Source: Agrococcus sp. SGAir0287 (lineage in GTDB: Bacteria > Actinomycetota > Actinomycetes > Actinomycetales > Microbacteriaceae). Taken from it: a DNA stretch of 64,000 nt. The stretch lies in NCBI RefSeq assembly GCF_005484985.1, contig NZ_CP027942.1, positions 2,232,001 to 2,296,000 of the forward strand, in the 5' to 3' direction. Positions 17,045 to 24,175 of the stretch are shown here, piece by piece. Made by a program: the position numbers and the translations under genes. Position 1 is the first letter of the stretch. Every line of letters starts with the position of its first letter. Under the pieces are notes generated by a model that saw nothing but the letters and a program-made list of their open reading frames with translations, made no database searches and was not told the DNA's origin.

Positions 17045-17791
17045 TCACCGCACGCGCACGGCTGCGGCGGCAGCGAGCGCGCCGACGAGCGCGGCGATCG
17101 CGAGCGCCACGAGCGTCCCCGGCTCGACCGTCTGGCCGACCCACGTCGCCTGCAGGCCCTGCAGCATCGCGCCGAAGGGCAGCGCGTCGCCGACGAGCCG
17201 CAGCCCCTCCGGATAGGCGTCGTTCGGGCCGAGCATGCCGCCCAGCGCGCCGAGGCCGAGGAAGGCGACGAGCCCGAGCGCGACGGCGGCGTTCGGCGAC
17301 GGCGCGAGCGCGGCGACCAGCATCCCCACCGCGTACATCGCCACGACGCCGAGCGCCCCGACCCCGAGCGCCGCCCACGGTCGATCCGGCAGGCGCGCGC
17401 CGAACGCGACCACGGCGACGGCGAGCATGAGCCCGACGCCGAGCAGCAGCTGCGCCGCGCTCACGACGACCTGGGCGGCGAGCACCTGCACGGGCCGGAT
17501 GGGCGTCGTCGCGAGCGTGCGGAGCACGCCGGTGCGCCGGTAGGTCGCGAGGAAGCTCGGCATGTTCACGATCGCGATCATCGCGGCGACCATCGCGATC
17601 GTCGACGGCACCGTGTACGCCTCGAGGATCGTGTACCCGGAGGCGCTCGCGACCTGCGACGTCGTCGGCTGCACCGCGCTGACCACGAGCAGCAGCATGG
17701 GGAGGGCGAGCGGCACGACGAGGCCGGAGACGTCGCGCATCGTCATGCGGGCCTCGGCGACCACGACGGCTCCCATCGCGCGGGCGCTCAT
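17045..17791 (-). CDS. ABC-2 type transporter permease
   Basis: 248 residues with about six membrane helices. After a short cytosolic lead (VAEARMTMRDVSG), helices alternate with the loop FLATYRRTGVLRTLATTPIRP, characteristic of ABC-2 permeases next to antibiotic- or lipid-export ATPases. GALGGMLGPNDAYPEGLR matches the conserved loop between the last helices ('gG...p...lP.....'). ATG 17791 overlaps the stop of the ATPase gene by 4 bp. Substrate unknown; a drug or lipid exporter is likely from family and context. Confidence 0.88.
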   Translation of the reverse strand: MSARAMGAVVVAEARMTMRDVSGLVVPLALPMLLLVVSAVQPTTSQVASASGYTILEAYTVPSTIAMVAAMIAIVNMPSFLATYRRTGVLRTLATTPIRPVQVLAAQVVVSAAQLLLGVGLMLAVAVVAFGARLPDRPWAALGVGALGVVAMYAVGMLVAALAPSPNAAVALGLVAFLGLGALGGMLGPNDAYPEGLRLVGDALPFGAMLQGLQATWVGQTVEPGTLVALAIAALVGALAAAAAVRVR

Positions 17792-18555
17792 GCCGCGTCC
17801 TCCGTCTCGACGTCGACGCCGGCGAGGTGCAGCATCGCGTCGCCGAGCGTCGCGATCGACGCATCCCGCTCGGCTGCGTGCGCGACGACCTCGTCGACGG
17901 CGCCCTCTGCCACGACGCGACCCTCGCGCAGCACCACGACGCGGTCGCACAGCCGCTCGACTTCGTCCATGGCGTGGCTGACGAGCAGGATGCTCGCGCC
18001 CTCGTCGCGCAGGCGCTCGACGAGCGCCCAGATGCTGCGGCGGGCCGCGGGATCGAGGCCGGTGCTCAGCTCGTCGAGCACGAGGATGCTCGGGCGTCCC
18101 ACGAGCGCCATCGCGAGCGCGAGCCGCTGGTGCTCGCCGCCGGAGAGCGACTCGACCCGCGTGCCGGATCGTCGCTCGAGCCCGACGCTCGCGACGAGGT
18201 CGTCGACGCGCCAGGGATGCGAGTGGGCGGCCGCGACCATGCGCAGCACCTCGCGCACCGTGAGCGCGGGGTGCAGCACGGCGTCCTGCAGCTGCACCCC
18301 GAGGATGCGTCGCATGCGGGCGCCGTCGGCGCGCGGATCGAGGCCGTCGACGCGCACCGTGCCCGCCTGCGGGCGGTCGAGGCCGGCGATGGCGGCCACG
18401 AGCGTCGACTTGCCGGCGCCGTTGGCCCCGAGCAGGCCGACGATCTCGCCGTGGCGCACGACGAGGTCGACGCCGTCGAGGGCGAGGGTGGTGCCGCGTC
18501 TGCGCACGAGGTCGCGGACGTCGATGGCGGGATGCGTCCGGGGCGTGTCGTCCAT
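17788..18555 (-). CDS. ABC transporter ATP-binding protein
   Basis: 255 residues. Walker A GANGAGKST, Q-loop VQLQDAVLHPALTV, signature LSGGEHQRLALAMAL, Walker B ILVLDELSTGLD and H-loop VSHAMDE. The Walker B has ELSTGLD rather than EPTSGLD, and the signature has an H, as in some DrrA-like actinobacterial exporters. It pairs with the overlapping ABC-2 permease. The gene is divergent from a two-component system (112-bp gap), which probably regulates it. ATG 18555 is preferred over an upstream frame because TAGCGT lies 7 nt before it. Confidence 0.93.
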   Translation of the reverse strand: MDDTPRTHPAIDVRDLVRRRGTTLALDGVDLVVRHGEIVGLLGANGAGKSTLVAAIAGLDRPQAGTVRVDGLDPRADGARMRRILGVQLQDAVLHPALTVREVLRMVAAAHSHPWRVDDLVASVGLERRSGTRVESLSGGEHQRLALAMALVGRPSILVLDELSTGLDPAARRSIWALVERLRDEGASILLVSHAMDEVERLCDRVVVLREGRVVAEGAVDEVVAHAAERDASIATLGDAMLHLAGVDVETEDAA

Positions 18556-18562
18556 GCGCTCG

Positions 18563-18568
18563 ACGCTA
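18563..18568 (-). promoter_or_regulatory. Leaderless -10 of the ABC exporter
   Basis: TAGCGT on the minus strand, 7 nt from ATG 18555; it faces away from the histidine-kinase promoter. Confidence 0.5.
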
Positions 18569-18655
18569 TGGATCGGGATGCGCGCCGCGCGCGTGCCGCC
18601 GGCCACGATCGCGATCCATGACGAACGGCACGGGCGGACCCCCAGGACGCGCGCC

Positions 18656-18661
18656 TAGCCT
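18656..18661 (+). promoter_or_regulatory. Leaderless -10 of the histidine kinase-response regulator operon
   Basis: TAGCCT, 6 nt before ATG 18668. Confidence 0.5.
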
Positions 18662-18667
18662 GGCGAC

Positions 18668-19789
18668 ATGGACGGGCGACGGGCGGCGCGGCTCGTCGAC
18701 GCCGTGCCCGTCGCGGTCTCCGCGATCGTCGGCGGACTCGTCGTCGCGACCGCGCTCGGTGGCGCAGGCGGCCTTCTCGTGCCGCTCTCCGCATGGGCCG
18801 TGATCCTCGCGGCCTTCCTCGCCGCGCTCGCGAGCGTCTCGATCGCCGTCGAGCGCGTGCCCGAGGCGGCGGTGCATCCGCTGCTCGCCGTGGCGGTCGC
18901 GGGCGGCATCGCCCTCGTCGTGCTCGCGCCCGGCGCCTCGTGGATCATGATCGTGCTCGTCTTCACGGCGCTCGTCTCGGCGTACCTCGGCCCGCTGTGG
19001 TTGCCGGTCGTCGTCGTGCTGGCGAACTGCGGTGGCGTCGTCGCGGCGTCGCTCCTGCAGGGCGCGTCGCCCGCAGCGCTCGCGCTCACGACCGGCATCT
19101 ACGTCGTGCTGCAGGCGATGGCCGTCGTCTTCGTGCGCATCTTCGTGCGCGAGACGGAGCTCCGGCAGGAGCTCGAGCTGACGACGGTGCGCCTGCGCGC
19201 GGCGCAGGCCATGCTGGCCGAGTCGTCGCGCGCCGACGAGCGCGTGCGCATCGCACGAGAGCTGCACGACGTGCTCGGCCACCAGCTCACGGTGCTCGCG
19301 CTCGACCTCGAGGCGGCGTCGCACCTGACGACGGGCGACGCGCGCGAGCAGGTCGTGCGCGCCCGCGACGTCGCGAAGGGGATGCTCGGCGAGGTGCGCG
19401 CGACCGTCTCCGCGCTGCGCGCGCCGCGCGGCGACCTCGCCGCGTCGCTGCGCGCGATCGCCGACGACGTCGCGAGCATCGACCTCGAGGTGCGCGTCGC
19501 CGACGACGTCGCCGCCGTCGCCCCCGCGCAGGCCGAGGCGATCCTGCGCGGCGCGCAGGAGCTCGTCACGAACGCGCTGCGGCACGCGCGGGCCACGCAC
19601 CTGCTGCTCGAGGTGCGTCGCGAGGACGGGCTGCTCGTGCTCGACGCGCACGACGACGGCGTGGGCGCCGCCGTCGTGCGACCGGGCAACGGCCTCACGG
19701 GCGTGCGCGAGCGCGTCGAGGCGCTCGGCGGCACCCTGACGATCGATGGCGGGCGCGGGTTCCGCGTGACCGCGCGGGTGCCGGCGTGA
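18668..19789 (+). CDS. Sensor histidine kinase (HisKA_3, NarL/DesK-type)
   Basis: 373 residues. The first ~155 residues hold several membrane helices with almost no outer loops, so sensing is probably within or at the membrane. A short coiled stretch follows, then the HisKA_3 dimerisation helix RIARELHDVLGHQLTVLAL with phospho-acceptor His200. The HATPase domain has the N-box ELVTNALRHA and G-motifs DDGVGA and GNGLTGVRERVEALGG. The stop overlaps the regulator's GTG by 3 bp. Divergence from an ABC exporter suggests it responds to a membrane-active compound (inference from context). Confidence 0.95.
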   Translation: MDGRRAARLVDAVPVAVSAIVGGLVVATALGGAGGLLVPLSAWAVILAAFLAALASVSIAVERVPEAAVHPLLAVAVAGGIALVVLAPGASWIMIVLVFTALVSAYLGPLWLPVVVVLANCGGVVAASLLQGASPAALALTTGIYVVLQAMAVVFVRIFVRETELRQELELTTVRLRAAQAMLAESSRADERVRIARELHDVLGHQLTVLALDLEAASHLTTGDAREQVVRARDVAKGMLGEVRATVSALRAPRGDLAASLRAIADDVASIDLEVRVADDVAAVAPAQAEAILRGAQELVTNALRHARATHLLLEVRREDGLLVLDAHDDGVGAAVVRPGNGLTGVRERVEALGGTLTIDGGRGFRVTARVPA

Positions 19790-20442
19790 CGGCAGCGGCC
19801 GTGCGCGTCGTCGTCGTCGACGACCAGACCCTCGTGCGCCAGGGCATCCGCACGCTCCTCGCGCTCGTGCCGGGCGTCGAGGTCGTGGGCGAGGCCGCCG
19901 ACGGCGCGGAGGGTGCGGCGCTCGTGGCCGAGGCGGCCCCCGACGTCGTGCTGCTGGACCTGCGGATGCCGCGCGTCGACGGGATCGGGATGCTCGAGGC
20001 CCTCCGCGCGGCGGGCGACGGCACCCCGTGCCTCGTGCTCACGACCTTCGACGACGACGACCTGCTGGTGCGCGCGCTCAGGGCCGGCGCGCGCGGCTAC
20101 CTGCTGAAGGACGTGTCGCTCGAGACGCTCGAGGCGGCGATCCGCGCGCTCGCGGCAGGCGGCACGTACCTGCACCCCGCCGTGACGGAGACGCTGCTCC
20201 GTGCGACGGCGCCCGAGCAGGATGCGGCGCGCGTGCGCGCCGCGCAGCTCACGCCGCGCGAGCGAGAGGTGCTGCGCCTCATGGCCGCCGGGCTCACGAA
20301 CCGCGAGATCGCCGCCTCCCTCGTGCTGGCCGAGGGCACCGTGAAGAACCACGTCTCGGCCGTGCTCGCGAAGCTCGGCACCGCCGACCGCACGAACGCG
20401 GTGCTGCGAGCGCTGCGCGAGCGGCTCATCGACGCGGGCTGA
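19786..20442 (+). CDS. LuxR/NarL-family response regulator
   Basis: 218 residues. The receiver domain has acidic DDQ near the N-terminus, phospho-acceptor Asp58 in VVLLDLRMPRVDG, Thr in VLTTFDDDD and Lys in GYLLKDVS. The C-terminal LuxR helix-turn-helix is LTPREREVLRLMAAGLTNRE then GTVKNHVSAVLAKLG. It is translated from GTG 19786, overlapping the kinase stop. Likely targets are the divergent ABC exporter and its own operon. Confidence 0.96.
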   Translation: MTAAAVRVVVVDDQTLVRQGIRTLLALVPGVEVVGEAADGAEGAALVAEAAPDVVLLDLRMPRVDGIGMLEALRAAGDGTPCLVLTTFDDDDLLVRALRAGARGYLLKDVSLETLEAAIRALAAGGTYLHPAVTETLLRATAPEQDAARVRAAQLTPREREVLRLMAAGLTNREIAASLVLAEGTVKNHVSAVLAKLGTADRTNAVLRALRERLIDAG

Positions 20443-20457
20443 CCGCTCCCGGTCAGC
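20438..20457. terminator. Short hairpin spanning two convergent stop codons
   Basis: GCTGACC (20438-20444) and GGTCAGC (20451-20457) form a 7-bp stem with a 6-nt loop. Each arm contains the stop codon of one of the convergent genes (response regulator and ABC-F). Confidence 0.45.
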
Positions 20458-22144
20458 GCGCGCGAGCCACGCGGCCCTCGTCCCACACCGGCGCATCCGC
20501 CTCGACGACCTCGCCGTCCTCCTGGAACACGAGGAAGCGGTCGAAGGTGCGGGCGAACCATCGGTCGTGGGTCACCGCGAGCACCGTGCCCTCGAAGCTG
20601 CCGAGGGCCTCCTCGAGCGACTCCGCGGAGACGAGGTCGAGGTTGTCCGTCGGCTCGTCGAGCAGCAGGAGCGTCACGCCCGCGAGCTCGAGCAGCAGGA
20701 TGCGGAAGCGCGCTCGCTGCCCGCCCGAGAGCTCGTCGTAGCGTCGCTCGGAGGCGTGGGCGAGGCCGTAGCGGTCGAGCGCGGCGCTCGCGGGCTCGCG
20801 CGGCATCCCCTGCCGTTCGTCGTCCCCGCGATGGAGGATCTCGAGCAGCGTGCGCCCCTCGAGCCCCGCCACGGCGTGGCTCTGCGCGAACCAGCCGGGC
20901 ACGACGCGCGCACCGAGCACGGCGCGACCTCGGTGCTCGACGCGGGCGATCGTCGCGCCGACGCTCGTGACGTGGCCGAGCGACGGATCCGGGTCGGTGC
21001 CGCCGTGGGCGAGCAGGCGCAGGAAGTGGCTCTTCCCGGAGCCGTTGGCGCCGAGCACCGCGACGCGATCGCCGAACCAGACCTCGAGGTCGAACGGTCG
21101 CATGAGGCCCGTGAGCTCGAGGCCCGTGCACACGACGGCGCGCTTGCCGGTGCGCGCGCCGCGCAGCCGCATCGACAGCTCCTGCGACGGCGGCCGGGCC
21201 TCCGGCGGCCCTGCGGCCTCGAAGCGCTCCAGCCGCGTGACCGCCGCGCGGTAGCGCGAGGCCATGTCGTCGCTGCTGGCGGCCTGCGCCCGCAGCGTCG
21301 TGACGAGACGACGCAGCTGCGCGTGCTGCTCGTCCCAGCGGCGCCGCAGCTCGTCGAGCCGCTCGAAGCGCGCCTCGCGCGCCTCGTGGTACGTCGCGAA
21401 CCCGCCGCCGTGCACCCACGCCGAGGAGCCGGCGGGGCTCGCCTCGAGCGTGACGACGCGGTCGGCCGCGTTCGCGAGCAGCTGGCGGTCGTGCGAGACG
21501 AGCAGCACGGTCTTCGGCGTCTGCCGCAGCCGCTCCTCGAGCCAGCGCTTGCCGGGTACGTCGAGCGCGTTGTCGGGCTCGTCGAGCAGCAGCACCTCCT
21601 CGGGCCCGCGCAGCAGCGCCTCGAGCGCGAGCCGCTTCTGCTCGCCGCCCGAGCAGGTGGCGAGCGTCCGCCAGCGGGCGCGCTCGAACGGCAGCCCGAG
21701 CGCCGCCATCGTGCAGCGGTCCCACACGACCTCGTGCTCGTACCCGCCCGCCTCCGCGTAGTCGGCGATCGCGATGGCGTACGCGAGCTGCGCCGCGGTG
21801 TCGTCGCGCTCGAGCATCGCGGCCTCGGCACGCTGCAGCGCGAGCGCGGCGGACCGGATGCGCTCGGGCGCGACGGCGATCAGCAGATCCTCCACCGTCG
21901 CGTCCTCGCGGTCGGCGACGCCGATCGTCTGATCCATGACCCCGAGGCCGCCCTGCACCTGCACGCTGCCCGCGTGCGGCGCGAGGGCGCCGCGCACGAT
22001 GCGAAGCAGCGTCGACTTGCCTGCGCCGTTGGCGCCGACGAGGGCGGTCGTGCGGCCCTCGGGCACGCGGAATCCGACGTCCGTCAGCAGCGGTCGGCCG
22101 TCCGGCAGCGCGTACGAGACGCCGCCGACGTCGATGAAGCCCAT
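20453..22144 (-). CDS. ABC-F family ATP-binding protein
   Basis: 563 residues with two nucleotide-binding domains and no membrane helices. Domain 1: GANGAGKST, CSGGEQKRLALEALL and LLLDEPDNALD. Domain 2: GANGSGKSHFLRLL, LSGGQRARFRILLLEL and LLLDEPTDNLD. A long charged linker (about residues 235-310) contains the helical hairpin that reaches into the ribosome in studied ABC-Fs. The domain 2 Walker A ends in S-H, not S-T. It is distinct from the ABC-F at the left edge. Function could be translation regulation or drug protection. Start ATG 22144. Confidence 0.93.
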   Translation of the reverse strand: MGFIDVGGVSYALPDGRPLLTDVGFRVPEGRTTALVGANGAGKSTLLRIVRGALAPHAGSVQVQGGLGVMDQTIGVADREDATVEDLLIAVAPERIRSAALALQRAEAAMLERDDTAAQLAYAIAIADYAEAGGYEHEVVWDRCTMAALGLPFERARWRTLATCSGGEQKRLALEALLRGPEEVLLLDEPDNALDVPGKRWLEERLRQTPKTVLLVSHDRQLLANAADRVVTLEASPAGSSAWVHGGGFATYHEAREARFERLDELRRRWDEQHAQLRRLVTTLRAQAASSDDMASRYRAAVTRLERFEAAGPPEARPPSQELSMRLRGARTGKRAVVCTGLELTGLMRPFDLEVWFGDRVAVLGANGSGKSHFLRLLAHGGTDPDPSLGHVTSVGATIARVEHRGRAVLGARVVPGWFAQSHAVAGLEGRTLLEILHRGDDERQGMPREPASAALDRYGLAHASERRYDELSGGQRARFRILLLELAGVTLLLLDEPTDNLDLVSAESLEEALGSFEGTVLAVTHDRWFARTFDRFLVFQEDGEVVEADAPVWDEGRVARAR

Positions 22145-22253
22145 GATGCGTCCTGGATCTGCGGGTCGGGCCGGGCCCGGCTGCTCGCGATGGGCAGCCG
22201 ACCAGGCTACGGCATCGGCGACGCCGCGCGCACCGCAGGGGCCTCGCGCCGCG

Positions 22254-22739
22254 TCAGGAGCCGGCGCCGAGCGAGGCGCCGGGCACCGCGTCGTACGTGA
22301 GCCAGCGCGTCCGGGTCGCGACGCGGTCGTACAGCCGCTGCGCGACGACGTTGTCGTCGGCGGTGATCCAGCGCACGACCGAGGCGCCCTCGAGCGCGGC
22401 GACGCCGCCGAGATGGGCGATGAGCGCGCGCCCCACGCCCGCGCCGCGCACGGACGCGTCGGCGTAGAGGTCGTCGAGCCAGACGCCGGTCGTGCCGGTC
22501 GACGGGCGCGCGAACGCTCGATGGTGCGCGATGCCGACGACCGTGCCGTCGACCTCCGCGACGAGTCCGCGGACCTCGTGCGCCGCATCCATGAGCCACG
22601 ACCAGACGCGCTCGACGACCGCGTCGTCCGGCTCGAGCCGGTAGAAGTCGCGGTACGCGCGGAAGAGCGTCGCCCACCGCTCCTGGTCGTCGACGCGCAC
22701 AGGACGGACGGAGACGGCGGGTCGGGTCGCATCGGTCAT
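22254..22739 (-). CDS. GNAT family N-acetyltransferase
   Basis: 161 residues, a single GNAT domain. VSVRPVRVDDQERWATLF is the beta1-alpha1 start, VWLDDLYADASVRGAGVGRALI contains the acetyl-CoA loop (R-G-A-G-V-G), and WITADDNVVAQRLYDRVATRT is the closing motif. The substrate is unknown. CACCAT lies 6 nt before ATG 22739 with no ribosome-binding site. It precedes the ABC-F gene on the same strand by 109 nt and is divergent from the SRPBCC gene. Confidence 0.92.
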   Translation of the reverse strand: MTDATRPAVSVRPVRVDDQERWATLFRAYRDFYRLEPDDAVVERVWSWLMDAAHEVRGLVAEVDGTVVGIAHHRAFARPSTGTTGVWLDDLYADASVRGAGVGRALIAHLGGVAALEGASVVRWITADDNVVAQRLYDRVATRTRWLTYDAVPGASLGAGS

Positions 22740-22745
22740 GCCCCG

Positions 22746-22751
22746 ATGGTG
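22746..22751 (-). promoter_or_regulatory. Leaderless -10 of the GNAT gene
   Basis: CACCAT on the minus strand, 6 nt from ATG 22739. Confidence 0.4.
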
Positions 22752-22841
22752 CCAGCACCCCGGACGAGGCCCGGCGTCCACCCCCTGTCGAGCGGTCCCG
22801 CGCCGTGCGACGCTGACCGCCCGTATCGTCAGGAGCAGCCC

Positions 22842-23279
22842 GTGTTCGCACTCGAGGAGCGCGTGGACGTCGCACGCGACCCGCACGACGTGTTCGCCTT
22901 CCTCACGAGCCCCGAGCATCGGCCCGAGTGGGATCGCTCCGTCGTGTCGGAGACCCTCGTCTCGCCCGCCCCCGTGAAGGTCGGCAGCACCGTGCGCACG
23001 CGGATGCGCGTCATGGGCAGGGACGTCGCGTTCGAGTGGCGCGTCACCGAGCTCGACCCGCCGCACGCCATGGGCGCGCGCAGCGTTTCCGGCACGATGC
23101 CCACGACCCTGCGCTTCGCGTTCGAGGCGACGGATGCGGGATGCCGCGTGATCGCACGCATCCATGCCGAGCCGGGCGGCATGCTGCGCATGGTCGAGCC
23201 CGTCGTCGCCGAGGCGGCGCCCTCGACCCTCGCCGCGGGCCTCGCGCGGGCGCGGATCCTGCTGGAGACCGGGCCCTGA
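22842..23279 (+). CDS. SRPBCC family protein
   Basis: 145 residues. VDVARDPHDVFAFLTSPEHRPEWD is the typical polyketide-cyclase/START-like entry ('i.app..Vf..l.dpe..p.W'), given here as residues 8-31. FEWRVTELDPPHAMGARSVSG and a final helix ALAAGLARARILLE-like segment complete the fold. Such proteins bind small hydrophobic molecules; no ligand can be named. The start is GTG 22842 with AGGAG 6 nt upstream. A longer upstream frame overlaps the GNAT gene and is not credible. Confidence 0.85.
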   Translation: MFALEERVDVARDPHDVFAFLTSPEHRPEWDRSVVSETLVSPAPVKVGSTVRTRMRVMGRDVAFEWRVTELDPPHAMGARSVSGTMPTTLRFAFEATDAGCRVIARIHAEPGGMLRMVEPVVAEAAPSTLAAGLARARILLETGP

Positions 23280-23336
23280 GCGCACAGGCGACGCCGGAGA
23301 CCCTTCGCTAGCATCCCCACGACGGAAGGCGATGCC

Positions 23337-23522
23337 ATGACCGATCCCGAGATCCCGGCGGAGATGCCGCCCGTGACGCCCGAGTTCCAAGCCGACCTCG
23401 ACATGTACACGAAGGGGCAGCTCGACGAGGAGCAGCTCGTCGAGCGCTACATGGAGCGCCTCGGCTACGGCGACCTGTGGCGCCAGCAGCAACGCCTCGC
23501 GCCGGGCGAGCTGCCCGAGTAG
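23337..23522 (+). CDS. Small hypothetical protein
   Basis: 61 residues, acidic and soluble. The C-terminal half (DLDMYTKGQLDEEQLVERYM) looks like a short helical hairpin. GGAAGG lies upstream of the ATG and TAGCAT (23309-23314) could be its -10. No family recognised. It is convergent with the next gene (6 bp apart). Confidence 0.65.
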   Translation: MTDPEIPAEMPPVTPEFQADLDMYTKGQLDEEQLVERYMERLGYGDLWRQQQRLAPGELPE

Positions 23523-23528
23523 CGCCGC

Positions 23529-24119
23529 TCAGCGCACCTCGGTCGCCGGGATGCCACGACGCCTCGCGGCGTCGAGCAGCGCGGCGCTCGCCTGCGCGTG
23601 CTCGTCGGGCGAGACGCCCGGCACGTGCACGGCCGTGAATCCGCGGCCGTGCAGGATGCCCTGCGGGGCGCGCAGCTCCTTCGCGCTCGGCCTGCGCGCG
23701 AGGACTGCCTTCGCATCGCGCACGCCGACGACGACGACGCAGCGTCCGTCGCCGGCGCCGAGGATTCGATCGAACGTCGACACCGTGCGGATGCGCATCG
23801 TGACGAATCGCGCCGCGACGGCCGCGATCTCCTCCCACGGGATGCGCCCGACGCCGCCGAGCAGCACGCCGCCGTCCTCGATCGCGAGCGCGATGCCGTC
23901 GTCGGCCGCCGCCCAGCGACGTCGCGCCGTCACGCCGGCGATCGCGCAGAGCGCGGCGAGCCCGCCGACCAGGATGCACCCCACCACGCCGAGCAGCACG
24001 TTCCCGTCGGTCACGGCGAGCCACAGCACGAGGCCGAGGCCGGCGAGCGACAGCACCGTCAGCACGACCGAGCCGACGATGGAGCGGACGATCTGGATCC
24101 GCCGATGGCGCACGATCAT
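23529..24119 (-). CDS. Membrane protein with PH-like C-terminal domain
   Basis: 196 residues. Two hydrophobic helices (IVGSVVLTVLSLAGLGLVLW and NVLLGVVGCILVGGLAALCA) sit in the first 65 residues. The cytosolic part, ADDGIALAIEDGG then GRIPWEEIAAV and FVTMRIRTV, resembles the bacterial PH-type domain seen in two-helix 'STM3941/DUF' proteins; this is a fold-level guess. The C-terminus suits regulation rather than catalysis. TAGGGT lies 6 nt before ATG 24119. It is divergent from hrpA. Confidence 0.7.
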   Translation of the reverse strand: MIVRHRRIQIVRSIVGSVVLTVLSLAGLGLVLWLAVTDGNVLLGVVGCILVGGLAALCAIAGVTARRRWAAADDGIALAIEDGGVLLGGVGRIPWEEIAAVAARFVTMRIRTVSTFDRILGAGDGRCVVVVGVRDAKAVLARRPSAKELRAPQGILHGRGFTAVHVPGVSPDEHAQASAALLDAARRRGIPATEVR

Positions 24120-24125
24120 CCCGGC

Positions 24126-24131
24126 ACCCTA
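24126..24131 (-). promoter_or_regulatory. Leaderless -10 of the two-helix membrane protein gene
   Basis: TAGGGT on the minus strand, 6 nt from ATG 24119. Confidence 0.5.
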
Positions 24132-24162
24132 TGGACGCGTGCTCGACGCGGCCTGGGCGCGA

Positions 24163-24168
24163 GAGGAT
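24163..24168 (+). promoter_or_regulatory. Leaderless -10 of hrpA
   Basis: GAGGAT, 7 nt before ATG 24176; it overlaps the alternative ATG at 24167 and argues against that start. Confidence 0.4.
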
Positions 24169-24175
24169 GGAGGCG

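Noticed and set aside
24131..24175. Longer HrpA starting at ATG 24131 or 24167
   Set aside because: No ribosome-binding site at either; GAGGAT overlaps 24167 and is correctly spaced for ATG 24176, and conserved sequence begins shortly after.
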